Positions 46,369-57,547 of a stretch of DNA of 64,000 nucleotides are shown here, piece by piece. The stretch is from Diplonema papillatum. Its lineage: Eukaryota; Euglenozoa; Diplonemea; Diplonemida; Diplonemidae. The position numbers were made by a program, and so were the translations under genes. The notes beneath the pieces are model-generated. The model searched no databases and was not told the origin of the DNA. It saw only the letters and a program-made list of their open reading frames with translations. The stretch's first letter is position 1; each line of letters starts with the position of its first letter. The stretch spans positions 186,001 to 250,000 of the forward strand of contig JAPJBO010000079.1 of NCBI GenBank assembly GCA_030068145.1, written 5' to 3'.

Positions 46369-47226
46369 ATGGCATCCGTCATCCGCTTGTCCGCGTTTTC
46401 AAGGGGAAGCGAAGGCGGGAACCCCGCGGGAGTGCAAATGTGCGAGGGGAGCCTGCCCCCTGCGGAGACGATGCAGCGCATCGCAAAGGAGGTCGGGTTC
46501 CCCGAAACAGCGTTCTTGAGGAAGGACGCCGACGCTTGGACGGTGCGGTACTTCTCCCCTGCGGCGGAAATCCCGTTTTGCGGGCACGCGACCCTCGCAT
46601 CTGGCAGCGCCCTAGGCACCCGACTTGGGCATGGCACTTTCGTGGTAGTCCCACCCAGCGGCGACAGATTGGAGGTGACAACCAGCGCGGCGGGGGATCT
46701 TTCGTGTGTCGGGTTTGTGGCGCCCCCGTGCAAGGATGCAGTTGCTCAGCCTGATTACGTTAGTGAGGTCTTATCCTGCATCTCCATTGCTCCCGCAGAC
46801 ATCGACCCCGCCTTTATTCCGGTCACGAATGTCAACGCCGGTGGAAGCGTCATCACGATCGTCATGCTCAGCAGCCTAAACACGCTGAAACAGGCTTCCT
46901 ACGACTACGACCGCTTGAAGGCGGCGACTGCAGCAGCCGGTGTAGTCACCGTGTGTCTGGCTTGGAATGCGCCAGGTACCCATGAATACCAAGTGCGCGT
47001 CTTCGGTCCTGCTGCGGGGATCAAAGAGGACCCGGCCACCGGATCTGCCGCCATCTGCCTCTTCCACTACCTCCGATCGCACGCCAGCGCTGACGCGCGT
47101 CCCGCAGCGATCACGATCAAGCAAGGGGACTACATCACGCCTGACCCTTTCCCCTCCGATTTGCGCGTTGTGGTAGATTCGAGCGGGACGGTCACTCTTC
47201 AAGGCACCGTGAGACAAATCGTTTGA
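46369..47226 (+). CDS. PhzF-family isomerase-like protein (paralogue 2)
   Basis: A 285-residue protein with the complete PhzF signature: LSAFSRGSEGGNPAGVQ, catalytic-type PETAFL, CGHATLA and KEDPATGSAA. It is clearly paralogous to the protein at 44927 throughout, with matching C-termini (GTVTLQGTVR), so the pair arose by tandem duplication followed by substantial divergence. Enzymes of this fold catalyse proton shifts on small acids, such as the trans-2,3-dihydro-3-hydroxyanthranilate isomerisation of phenazine synthesis. No other phenazine genes are present, so that specific reaction should not be assumed. Predicted soluble and cytosolic. The ATG at 46369 directly follows a pyrimidine tract and CAG. 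Confidence 0.94.
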   Translation: MASVIRLSAFSRGSEGGNPAGVQMCEGSLPPAETMQRIAKEVGFPETAFLRKDADAWTVRYFSPAAEIPFCGHATLASGSALGTRLGHGTFVVVPPSGDRLEVTTSAAGDLSCVGFVAPPCKDAVAQPDYVSEVLSCISIAPADIDPAFIPVTNVNAGGSVITIVMLSSLNTLKQASYDYDRLKAATAAAGVVTVCLAWNAPGTHEYQVRVFGPAAGIKEDPATGSAAICLFHYLRSHASADARPAAITIKQGDYITPDPFPSDLRVVVDSSGTVTLQGTVRQIV

Positions 47227-48670
47227 GCGGAAATAAGGACACCGTAATCTACCATTCCTCCTCCAGAGGACTCACCCATACACCCCCCCCATGCTGAGCG
47301 CTCAATTTGTTGCCTGGCACAAACCAGACTCACACCGCAGTCTTGTCTGCAGACACTCAGGTTCCACGCTGATGATGGTCCGCCTTATGTGTCCGTGGCT
47401 TAAAGGACCGAAACACGGCGCAGACGGGACCAGTGCGGTGTTGAGCACGTATCCATTCCAAGCACGTTCTTGCAATCCCCCCATTCCAGTAGGGTACTTC
47501 GCGTAATGCGACTTGCTGCCCTCAGCACGCAGGATAACTTCCTCGCACTCTTTTCCCTTTTGGTGCTTCAACCATTGGTGCTGCACACGGCAACCCCATG
47601 TCCACTGTGCTCTGCGGAGTTTACTTCGCAGATTGCCACCGTAAAAAGAAGACAAGTCAGTGCTGCCTAGCGAGTCGCAGTCACCATCAGGGCGAGTGCC
47701 CTGAGTTTTTTAACTGATTGCTCAGACACGGTTGTAGGGGCCTTCTCCCCGTGACGGATTAGCCTGTGCTCTAGTAGCACGGGTGGTCCTGGCTGCAGAC
47801 ACTCAGGTTCCACGCTGATGATGGTCCGCCTTATGTGTCCGTGGCTTAAAGGACCGAAACACGGCGCAGACGGGACCAGTGCGGTGTTGAGCATATATCC
47901 ATTCCAAGCACGTTCTTGCAAACCCCCCCCCCCATGCTGAGCGCTCATTTGTTGCCTGGCGAGCGCAGCATAGCCCTTTAACGTCCCTTGACTTTCTTCG
48001 GCAGCAAGCTGCGGTGTGCGCGTCGCTTCCTATCTCAACTTCGACTGCGCCCTCACCCTGCAGAACCGTTTTCGTCGGTCGGTTGTTCTCCAGTGGCCAT
48101 TCTTTTCCGTTGTCAGAGGGTCCACGCTTGCCCCGCCGGTTCGTTTGTTGAGGACGGTCTCAACCTCTTGCGGCGGGCGTGGCCGTTTCGCCAACCGCGA
48201 AGACGAGTCTCTGAATCAGGTCGGCAAACTTGGTGCGTAGCTTTGAGTAAACGATTGGCCCGGCTCGTGTCCGTTCTGTCTCAACACAGCGGGAAATCCG
48301 GCTTTGGTTGGCGCACCACAGAGATTGATTCGACGATGATTGGCTTGCTGACCATCACCGATCGGGTCGATCCGGTTTGAATGAGAATGTGACGGTGCAA
48401 AGATCACTTCCTCGATCGATGCTCTGTTTGTCATCCTGGGTCCGAGAACGAGCATCGCGTACTTCTTTGAGTTGAATCGCAAGGTTTTACGAAATTGGAT
48501 TGGTGTTTGGTCAATTGATCTTGAATGAGAGCGAATTCGCACCGACACGGCCCTTATTCGCCCTTCTCCTTTGCAACCAAACGGCACCAGGTCCTTGGCC
48601 GGACGACCTGTCCGGGGGGTGCGGGGGGGTGGTGGGTAGCGTCACCCTCACGCGCGCGGCCCGGTGCCCG
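47227..48670. repeat. Intergenic DNA with long direct repeats
   Basis: About 47279-47480 and 47790-47955 share near-identical segments, notably GCAGACACTCAGGTTCCACG and TCCATTCCAAGCACGTTCTT, plus ATGCTGAGCGCTCA at opposite ends of the copies. Relatives occur at 7670-7715 and 56405-56530. No gene is called. Confidence 0.8.
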
Positions 48671-50569
48671 ATGAACCCCGCCCTCATCTTCAGCCGGCGC
48701 GTCGGCGAGGCAAGCTGGGCGACCCAGCGGGTCGCCGACGGCGTGGAGCCGGCGCAACTGCTGGATGATGAGGTCGTCGTCGTGGGCAAGCACCTGCGGT
48801 CCTTCGCGGAGCAGCTGGTGAAGGCGCCGGTCGCGCCGGGGGAGAAGCGGAGGGTCTCGGTCGTGCAGCTCCTCAGCAGGGACTTCATCGACGTGCTGGC
48901 GGACAGGGTCCTCGCGCCGTTCGAGACGGACGTCGAGAAAAGGAGCGAGCTGCAGAGCGTCGGGATGCCCTGCACCCCCTCCGCCCTGGCCAACTGGACC
49001 GACCAAGGAAGCACGACCGTCGTAAAAGTGATCACCGGGGCCTCTGGAACCCCGGGATCCACCCCGGCCATCCCGCGGAGCACTGTCGTGGTTGACACGA
49101 TGCGGGACGATGTGTACCAAGCGGTGAAACAGGCAGTGCTGGGGCCTGCCGGAGGGGGTCCCCCCGTGGCTTCGGGCGATGGTGAGACGGACGACGATGT
49201 GTACGAAGAAGTCGCGCTGAACGACTCGAGCGCCGCGATATCGCGGGCGGGTGGCGTCTCGAAAACGTCGTCGCTCGCTTCGGTCGCGTGCCGCGAGCCC
49301 GTCTTCTTGCCGCTGGGCAACACGCGCGTCCGGCTGACGACGCCGGTCGGCCACTTCTGCGAGGACGGGGTGGCCGCCGCGTTCAAGGTGGTGATCGGCG
49401 CGCGGCAGCTGCTGCTGCAGCTCGAGGAGAAGGAGCGGTCGAAGCGGGCGAGGAAGCGGCGGCACCCGTTCAACGCGTCGTCGTTCGACGGCGCGCCGAA
49501 GCTCGCGGTGCTCAGCGACCGGCCGTCGCCGGACCCGTTCGCGCCGAAGGCGCGGCTGCTCTCCGCGGATGCGCACGCGCGGCCGCGGGTCGTGCACTTG
49601 CTGTACCCGGGCGAGACCGTGGTCGGGTCCCACAAGGGCCCCGCGCACGTTCCGGTGATGCTCGACAACGTCCTGCCGGAGCACGTCGTGCTGCACTGCG
49701 ACGCGGGCACGGGCGAGGTCGTCGTGTCGGCGCCCGGCGAGCCAGTGAACGCGGGGGGCCACCCGCTAATCGTCGGCGACGCGCCGGCGGCGCCGAAAGA
49801 GCTCGCGGCGGTCGCCCTGAACGGCATCGCCGTGCCAGAGGGACACTGGAGGTTCGCCGGCAAGCCGCTGCGGGACGGCGATCTCATCACGGTGGGGGAA
49901 TGCGCGTTCCGGTTCCTTGAACCGAAGAAAGACAGCGGCGGGGGCGGCCTGACGCTCGAGGAGAAGGAGGAGGTCCTCGCGAAGCGCCGGGAACGCCTGG
50001 CGAGCGAAGCCGCCGAACTCGACGCGATCGACGACGCGGAGGAGTCGTTCGACATCGTCGTCAACGAATCGTTCAGCGACGCAACCAGCGATGCCGGACA
50101 CTTCGACACCGGACCGGCCAACAGCAACAACGCAATCGAACTGCGCACGGAAATACTGTCCCAGCGACTGTCACCTACACTTGACAAGCAGAACGCACGG
50201 CTCGCGAACGAAATTCGGACGATGATCTACAACCAAAAGCTCATTGAATGCGAGCGGGAGCTGGAGCGCCTGGAGCTCCATCGGCCGCAGTTCGAAGTTT
50301 TGTACGAGTTCCACCAGCGGGGGTTGATCGGGTGGACCAACAAGGGGTGCCTCACGGCCAACGGGGAACCGGCGTCCAAAAAAACGCACGAGAAGAAGGC
50401 GAAGGAGAAGCTGTGGCTCTGGCTCGGGAAGTGGGAGTACCTTCCCGCGGGGAAGAGCGGCTGGATGTACGCCGCCGACGGCGACGCGGACTACCACGAG
50501 GTCGCGCAACCAACGGACACCATACGGCGCCGTGTGTGGCGGAGGCCGCGGAGACGCGACTTGAAGTAG
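48671..50569 (+). CDS. FHA and dysferlin (DysF)-domain protein
   Basis: From the ATG at 48671 the protein is 632 residues; the frame is open further upstream without a good ATG, so 5' exons are possible. An FHA-type phosphopeptide-binding domain spans about 306-415 (ETVVGSHKGPAHVPVMLDNV, a strand-rich core, LNGIAVPE, DGDLITVGECAFRF). A helical charged segment follows. The C-terminal about 100 residues form a peroxin/dysferlin domain: FEVLYEFHQRGLIGWTNKG, then WLWLGKWEYLPAGKSGWMYA and the typical Arg-rich end IRRRVWRRPRR (about 535-632). DysF domains occur in membrane-repair ferlins, peroxisomal Pex23-like proteins and TECPR1, where they act at membranes; FHA reads phosphothreonine. A phosphorylation-regulated membrane or vesicle adaptor is the inference. 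I know of no standard protein with just this pair. Confidence 0.8.
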   Translation: MNPALIFSRRVGEASWATQRVADGVEPAQLLDDEVVVVGKHLRSFAEQLVKAPVAPGEKRRVSVVQLLSRDFIDVLADRVLAPFETDVEKRSELQSVGMPCTPSALANWTDQGSTTVVKVITGASGTPGSTPAIPRSTVVVDTMRDDVYQAVKQAVLGPAGGGPPVASGDGETDDDVYEEVALNDSSAAISRAGGVSKTSSLASVACREPVFLPLGNTRVRLTTPVGHFCEDGVAAAFKVVIGARQLLLQLEEKERSKRARKRRHPFNASSFDGAPKLAVLSDRPSPDPFAPKARLLSADAHARPRVVHLLYPGETVVGSHKGPAHVPVMLDNVLPEHVVLHCDAGTGEVVVSAPGEPVNAGGHPLIVGDAPAAPKELAAVALNGIAVPEGHWRFAGKPLRDGDLITVGECAFRFLEPKKDSGGGGLTLEEKEEVLAKRRERLASEAAELDAIDDAEESFDIVVNESFSDATSDAGHFDTGPANSNNAIELRTEILSQRLSPTLDKQNARLANEIRTMIYNQKLIECERELERLELHRPQFEVLYEFHQRGLIGWTNKGCLTANGEPASKKTHEKKAKEKLWLWLGKWEYLPAGKSGWMYAADGDADYHEVAQPTDTIRRRVWRRPRRRDLK

Positions 50570-51621
50570 GCGAATCTTGCCACCCCGCAGGCCGCCCTGG
50601 GAGGGGAGCCAATCACGCAGCAGAGTCCAATGCTGACTTACACCCAGAACAAGTCCACTTGGTGGACCCGACTGTCGAAAGTTAATGCAATACATGCGCT
50701 CTTTTCCCTGGAGAATCGTTGCGAGTGCAAATCTGTTGTTTGTGGTCTTCTCTCATTTGTTCCGCGGACCAACCTTTTAGTGTCCGCCTTCCTGGCAGAT
50801 GGGGTGAAATACCCTGCTGAACACCGGCTGCACACTTAGTGGCGCCTTCTCGCACTCAGCGCCCCGATATTTAGTGAACCCTTTCCCTAGTTGGCACCGC
50901 CAGCTCACACTACCGCCTACCGCATCGGGTAGCAGTTGTCAATCACAGACGATATGAACGAGGTTCCTCGTGTGCCTCTGCCTGCTCTATCCATCAGTTT
51001 TACCCTGCCCCGAGGTGGTTTCAGACCTCAGCATGCGCTGTTGCCGGCGAACCCTCGGGCCCCTGGTACCATACAATCCTCGCAATAGGCAGTACGTGTC
51101 ACAGGAGGCGTTCCCCATGCTATTCGCTCAATCCCTTTCAACTCGGAAGCCTCTCGCCGCCCGTTTCGTTGAAAGCAAACAAAAACGTCGTCTTCAAGCC
51201 GCCTCAGTTTTAGTGCATTCCGCTCTTTCAACACCGCGTTTGGTTCAGCCTCTCCTTTTTGTTGCTTTCCTTTCCCCAGGCACTCCAAGACTGGTAGACG
51301 TCTGGCTGACCTATTCGGCTGTCCACGCTTCGATTGCCGTGACGGTTTGCCTTGCCCGGGGAACAAACGCATACTCAGCGTGTTTAGAAGACAGCTTAAC
51401 GATTGTATTCGCCCACAAACAGACTATTCCCCCCCGGCACGGCACGTGCAGACAAACGCCGCGCCGATTTAGCGGCACCGGTTACAGGTGGCAGCAAGTG
51501 CCTCCCGGGTCCGTTCACCACCATTGTTGACGCGCGAATCGCATTCAAAAGCGCAAAGACAGTGAGAGGCGGGTGCTGCTGGGTGGGTGGGGGTGGAAGG
51601 GGGGTCTCTGGCAGGAGTACA
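50570..51621. other. Intergenic DNA before the strumpellin gene
   Basis: No gene seen. Immediately before the strumpellin ATG the sequence reads GGGTCTCTGGCAG, then 7 bases, then ATG: an acceptor-like AG very close to the start. Confidence 0.4.
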
Positions 51622-54600
51622 ATGGACTTCCTAGGCGGCGAGAATCGATGCGGGCAGCAGCTGCTGAAGTTGGTGTCTCGAGGAAGGTGTGTGCTGCCTC
51701 TAAAAATTGCCACCGCAAAAAATTTCGTACGTGCTAGCCTCGCCCAGGATTTAGGACACCTGTTGGTACACCTGGGGCAACAGAAGGATTCTCACCTGAT
51801 TTTGTTTCTTGTGTTTTATTCGTGTTTAGTTTGGTTCTTATGAGCATGTCAGTGACTCAAGGGTTTAATGAAAGGATCCCACCTTGAAGTTGGATGGGTT
51901 CTCCCGTCGGAATATCGAGGGTTTTCCGAGTATGCCATGCACGAAGAAAGTGCAGCTTTCCAGAATAGTTAGCTCTAAACTCAACGGTATCGTTCATCAA
52001 CATCCCTTCGTACAGCTCCATCGTCGCTGAACTGAGCAGGCTGTCAGAGAACATCCCCTCTGCTTTCCACGACACAAAGACAGAGTACCGGCAGCTCATT
52101 TTCGACTTTGCGTACCTCAACACCGAAGACCAATGCGAGGAAGCCATCCAGAAGAACACCGTTCTCCTTGAACGCGATGAGGTACAGTTTCTCAGTAAAC
52201 CCCCATTTATCAAGAGGGGAACCTTCTAGCCCAAGGTGACACTTCCGGAACAGCAGGATTGCTTCGGGCTCTTGCCTCGATGAGTTGTCCGTCGACAGAG
52301 AGTGAACCACCTCCGCCTCTTTCGAGGGTTTCCGGGCCAACTTTTCCACGCTTCGTTTCTCCCCGAACCTCAACCAACAACAGGAGTTCAGAGAGACGCA
52401 CATGGACATTCTTCAGCGCTTCTACCAGCTGTTCGAGAGTATTTGGAAATACATCACCGACTTGCTCCGATTCTGGGTATGTGTTTCACGTGGGCGCATG
52501 GGCCCGTCTCGGGCTTTGTGTGTACATTCTCGTTAGCAACAGTTTGGAAAGAGACGGACCGGGGCAGGGCGGCCAAGACGCAACGAGGAGTTTTTTGTGT
52601 CAGTTGCACTTTCGACCCAACCTCAAAAGCTACACTTATCCTCGCAGGAAGACGTGCGCGAAGGGCTGTACATCCAGCAGACGTTCGAGTCGATCCTGGT
52701 TAATCAGGACGGGAAGCAGCTGATGGCAGAGTCGTTGTACCTGTACGGAGTGATGCTGCTCCAGCTCGACCTCAAAATCGAAGGCAAGATCCGCGAGCGC
52801 ATGCTCATCTCGTACCTGCGGTACTGCGGCGCCGGCAACGTGCAGAACCTGAACGAGGTCTGCAGCTTGGTGCGCGCGACCGGCTTCAACGAGGGAAAGC
52901 GGCCCGACGGCTACCCGGAGCAGTACCTGGCCCGCGTGCCTGTCCCGGCGGACATCGTCGAGATGATCCTGGGCAGGATACGCTCCGACGACATCTACCA
53001 AATGGCGTACAACTTTCCGACCCCCGAGCAGCGATCCACCGCGCTGGCGACGCAGGCGGGGATGCTCTACGTGACGCTGTTTTTCCGGCCCTCGATCCTC
53101 AAGGAGTCGAAGCCGATCATGCGGGAGATCGTCGACAAGCACTTCCCGGACAATTGGATCATTTCGTACTACATGGGCGCCACCGTCGACTTGACGGCAC
53201 AGTGGGCGCCGTACAAGGCAGCCATGGCCGCCATTGCCAACACGATGCAGCTGGACACCGTGTCGTACCACCAGAAGGAAAAAGCCGATGCCCTGCACAA
53301 GCTCGGCGCGCAGCTGCGCGATTTGTTGCGCGAAGGTGTGTTGAACGAAGGGTTCGTCCTCGACGAGATCCACCAGTCGCTGCTGCCGTGCGTGCGGAAC
53401 TGCAACATGACGCTGCGGTGGTTCATCCTGCACGAGACCACGCAGGACAAGCGGATCAAACCCCTCGTGGCCAACGGTGTCACGCAAGATAACATTTTGA
53501 TGCTGCTCTTGAACACGAGCCAGCTGGAGTATCAACTCCGCGAAATGTTCCTCAAGTTGATCGATTCGAAGGCGGACAAGTGGGACGAGCTCAAGGAGTC
53601 CGGCCGGGCCAAGATGGAGCAGATCTCGCAGTACTTCGCGGGAGAAGGCGTGTTGGCGGCGGAAAACGTCGAAGACGGCCTCGCGTCGTGGTTCTCCGAC
53701 ATCGCCGACGCGATCGACGAGCTCGACTACGAGAACAGCACGAAGGCCGGGCGCAAGATCCAGAACCTCATTAACGCCCTCGCCGACGTCGAAGAGTACC
53801 ACCAAGTCGATTCCAACCTCATGGTCAAGCAGTACCTGATGGACACGCGCACCCTCCTCCGGACGATGATCCGATACGTCAACGTCGAGGACCGGGTGAT
53901 CAACACCGTGCAAGCCGTCGGCGACTTCTCCTACGGGTGGAACGTCATCAACAGCTACATCCCCCTGATGCAAGACAAGGTCAAGCGGAACCCGTCGCTC
54001 GTCATGCAGCTTCGGTCCACCTTCTTGAAGCTCGCCTCCATGATGGAGCTCCCGCTGACCCGCATCCACGAAGCCGGGTCCCTCGATCTGTCGTCGGTCT
54101 CCGAATACTACTCGTCGAACCTGGTGGAGTTCGTGAGGAAGGTGCTCGCGATCATTCCGTCGTCGATGTTCGAAGAGCTGCAGTCGGTGACGAAGATGAA
54201 GAGCAAGATCGTCGAAGTCCCGTCGAAAATGCCGAAGGACGCCGTCCGCGACTACGCGCAGTTGGATGACCGGTACGCCCTCGCAAACATCACGTATCAG
54301 ATATCCAAGTTCACCGAAGGCATCCTCGCCATGGAGAAGACCCTGATGGGCGTCATTCAGGTCGACCCTCAGAAGCTGTTGGAGGACGGCATCCGGAAGG
54401 AGCTGGTGGACTCGATCTCGATCATCCTGCACACCGTGCTGCAGTTCCCCGCTCCTACCGGGAAGAAGGGAGAGGAGAAGATCTCGATGCTCAAGCGACT
54501 GGCTGTTCTCGAGCAGCGGTTGCTCGGTATAAAGTCCTCGTTCGAGTACGTCCAGGACTACATGAACGTGTACGGGTTGAAGCTGTGGCAGGAGGAGTTC

Positions 54601-56106
54601 TCACGACTCATCAACTTCAACGTCGAAATGGAGTGCAACAACTACCTCACGAAGAAGACCCTGTGGTGGCAGTCGCGGTACCAGTCGACCTCCATCCCGA
54701 TCCCGCGTCTTCCGGGGGTGGAAGGCGACCGCTGCAACAATTTCATGGGCCGCCTGGTGCAGGAGCTGCTCCAGCAAACCGACTCGCGCAAGACAGTGTA
54801 CATCGACCAGTTCAGCGCATGGTACGACGAGCGCGGTGAAGCTGTTGTCGCTTCGTCGACGTTCAAAACGATGCACAACAGCATCGGCACCCCAGGGCTC
54901 GCCGGCTGCGACAAGCTTCTATCCTTCATGATCGTTAAAGACCTTCAAGTGCTCACCTTCCGGATTATCCAGAAGGAGCTGCTCCAGGACTCGATGCGCG
55001 GGTTCGTCGACCACATGAGCAAGCAGTTCAGCCCCCCGTCGTGTCTGCCGAAGGACGCGAGGACGTGGTACATGGAGTCGATGGAAAAGGGCAAGCGGCT
55101 CTGGCCCGCCTTCTTGGAACGCATCGTGCGCGTCGGCCGGTGCCAGCTGCTCCGCCACCACATCGCCAAGGAACTCCGCTCCGCGTGCAAGCTCGAATCG
55201 GGCACGCTGCACTCAGCTTTGTCCACCCTCGACGCCGCCCTCGTCAACGACGTGCAAGCGCACTATAAGGACCCGGAGACCCACCGGTACCCGAACGGCA
55301 GGAGGCCGATTCTCCCGGAGTTCACTGCCTACCTCAGCAACTGCGGCATGTACAACCCCTACACCACCATTTACCTGACCGCCGACCCCATCACGCATCT
55401 CACGTTCGTGCTGGTCCTGTTCGTTGTCACGCACCTCCCGCGGTTTGTGCACGACCGCAGCATCGACTGCCTCGTCGTTCGCAAGAAAGACGACGTGATG
55501 GACGGCGCCCCCTTTGTCATCGGGCTCGTCACCGTGCTCAAGCAATTTCACGCCGGGGAGAAGGACGTCTTTGTCGCGTACCTTTGCCAGTACTGCCGGG
55601 TGCTGATGAACGAGATGGAGGCGGCTCAGGCGAAGTTGAAGGAGAAGGAGCGCACCATCATCCCGCCGGAAGTCAGCAACTGCTTGTTCTTCCTTTGTTT
55701 GTTTTGCAAGTACGCCGGCGTCGAACGGAAGCAGGTGTGCAGCTGTTTTTTATCACAGTGAATAACGGTCCACCACGGTCTATCAGGTCCATCTCTAGTC
55801 CCTAGAGATGCATCGAATTGCCAGGTGCTGTTTTCTTCGGTCTATCACGGTCTATCAAGAGGGGGTGGACCGGCTCGTATGTTGCGTCTCGAAAAAAACC
55901 CCTGCAGGACATACACTGCATCCGCAAGGGTTGCCCCCCGTGGTGGCCAGTCTGCACCTGACAACGCAGGACACAAAAGAAGCAAAGACATACTCAAGAG
56001 AAAGGATCGCCCAGCACAAGACCCCACATAACAGATCGAGAACCTGATCCCGCCCTACCTCATCACCGCGCATAGGGAATACGCAGCGCGGCTGGGAGGC
56101 AAATGA
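51622..56106 (+). CDS. WASHC5: Strumpellin, WASH complex subunit 5 (5 exons)
   Basis: Reconstructed from five exons: 51622-51686, 52016-52181, 52384-52476, 52648-55734 and 56035-56106. All introns are GT-AG (329, 202, 171 and 300 bp) and join in frame to give 1160 residues, essentially the human length (1159). Colinear landmarks include ENRCGQQLLKLVSRGSSIVA, IVAELSRLSENIP, the EFRETHMDILQRFY block, GLYIQQTFESILVNQDGKQL, ERMLISYLRY, KHFPDNWIISYYMGATVDL, STKAGRKIQNLINAL, LRSTFLKLASMMELPLTRI, LLEDGIRKELV, YVQDYMNVYGLKLWQEEFSR and LLSFMIVKDLQ. Strumpellin is the large helical scaffold of the pentameric WASH complex that drives Arp2/3 actin nucleation on endosomes for cargo recycling. The last intron contains a family 1 MITE-like element (55767-55871). 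The final 23-residue exon is the least certain part. Confidence 0.95.
55767..55871 (+). mobile_element. MITE-like element, family 1, copy c, in strumpellin intron 4
   Basis: A 105-bp core from GGTCCACC to GGTGGACC inside the 300-bp last intron. It is the reverse-orientation twin of 34118-34222 and shares GGTCTATCAGGTCCATCTCT, GCATCGAATTGCC and TCTATCACGGTCTATCAAGA. It makes up over a third of the intron. It appears tolerated because it is spliced out. Confidence 0.78.
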
Positions 56107-56542
56107 GACGGAACCAACAGAGTGCGCCCTTTGCAAATTCAAGGACGAACAGGCTGTGACGCCACGTGCATCGGAACCGCCTAATGATTCCCCGCTGCAG
56201 TTTCGGTACACGATTTGTCCACAGGAGCTCCGGTGCTCGGTGTAGTCGTTCGTCGTGTGGTTGCGAACACCATAGCATCCCAGTCTTTCTTGGTGCTGGA
56301 GATCTCCGAGACTTTCGTTGTCCCCTGGCTTGCTCGTCAGTCAGGGAATGCGATGCAGATCACTCAATGGATCTCAAAACATCTAAGCCCTGATTCTGAC
56401 GAGCCAGACATACCGCCCTTGTCTGCAGACAACTCAAGCTCCACGCTGACTCTGTCTACGTCTCCTTCGCTTATCGGACCGAAACGCATTGTCAGATACG
56501 TTGTCGAGTTCTTGCATTCCCCGGTTCCGAGGAGTAAAATGC
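56107..56542. other. Intergenic DNA after strumpellin
   Basis: About 56405-56530 is related to the direct repeats at 47.3 and 47.8 kb (CTGCAGACA, TTCCACGCTGA-like and GGACCGAAAC motifs in the same order). No gene seen. Confidence 0.45.
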
Positions 56543-56695
56543 CGCTATGAACGCTTGGCTGCCACAAGCCAGTTATCCCTGTGGTAATTTTTCTGTCACC
56601 TCCGGCTTCATCCCTTGAACATGAAGCGAGACCAAAGGATCGTTTATCCCAACACGCTTATCCGTTCTGTGTCCTGTGTTTGTACTGTTCCTTCC
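56543..56695 (-). pseudogene. Fragment of large-subunit rRNA
   Basis: The minus strand carries the highly conserved LSU rRNA segment around ACCACAGGGATAACTGGCTT and GTGGCAGCCAAGCGTTCATA (peptidyl-transferase region). Weaker LSU-like similarity continues toward 56695 (AAAGGATCG, then ACACGCTT-type). Only about 60 bp is at near-consensus level, and the flanks are not rRNA, so this is a stranded fragment and not a functional rRNA gene. A decayed relative lies at about 63655-63745. Confidence 0.75.
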
Positions 56696-57329
56696 AGGTA
56701 TTTCGACTCAATGCCCCCGTACAATTTTCTTTGGCTTGCCGTGATTCGGGCCCGGCCCCGCCTTTCGGGTCCAAACGTTCCAGTCAATCCTCAACGTGTA
56801 CGCTTCCCTCGGCGCCTCGCTGTGTCGTCCAGCGCGTACAGAGTCTTGCTCCGCTTGCCCCGTCGTGTATCTTTGAGTTACGTAATTCCCTCCTTCGTTC
56901 TTCTTTTTGCAAACTACAGCTGACTAGAGAACACTTGGGTTTGCACTTGATCACGAGATTAAGGATAAATAGTTGTTGGCAGAGGCGGGTCACCAGATGC
57001 GGCCGGGCACAACCAACCGACAAGCGTTCATCGCCGACTACACAAAATATAAGCGTGCGCACATTCTACTTCCGTCTGAGTTTCCCTACCTGTGACCTGT
57101 GCTGTGTGTATTAGGAAGAATCTTTCGGGAACCCCGACTGAGAAAAGCGAGAAATAAAAACGACGGTAACACGAAAACAGGTGAGAGGTCCACCAATTGT
57201 GTTCATTGACAGGTTTAGATATCATCCATTGCTTCGAACGTACTAAGTACGTGTCGAGGCTGGCGCAAAACTCGACAGACTGCAGATCGACTCCGGTTGA
57301 TCGTCGTAAGCAGGAAACCAAAGCACAAA

Positions 57330-57547
57330 ACGACGGTAACACCAAAACAGGGGAGGGCGCGTGGGACGCCCTCTACAAGCGGACTATCGGCCACCCGCCA
57401 GACCCCACGCCCGCGCCCCTCGACCTGGACGACGCCCCTTCGCTAGTGTTCGGTGCGCGTTTCGGGGTCGCCGGCAGCGTCGCTCTCGGCGGTGGTGACG
57501 AAGGGGTCCTCCTCCTTCATGGCTCCGTCCGCGGGCTGGGCGCGCGG
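57330..57547 (+). other. Candidate upstream coding exon of the TBC1D31 gene
   Basis: After ACCAAAACAG the frame reads GAWDALYKRTIG then an acidic Pro-rich segment and GARFGVAGSVALGGGDEG, protein-like and GC-rich. It lies directly before the tandem exon copies. It could be a 5' exon of TBC1D31, but no clean donor joining it to 58430 was found. Confidence 0.35.

Noticed and set aside
44927..47226. Phenazine biosynthesis cluster
   Set aside because: Only PhzF-fold genes are present; no other phenazine genes occur nearby and the fold has many other members.
52636..54432. 598-residue minus-strand frame
   Set aside because: Shadow opposite strumpellin, whose plus-strand homology is clear.
56215..56550. 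111-residue plus frame
   Set aside because: Runs into the LSU rRNA fragment and a dispersed repeat; no protein features.
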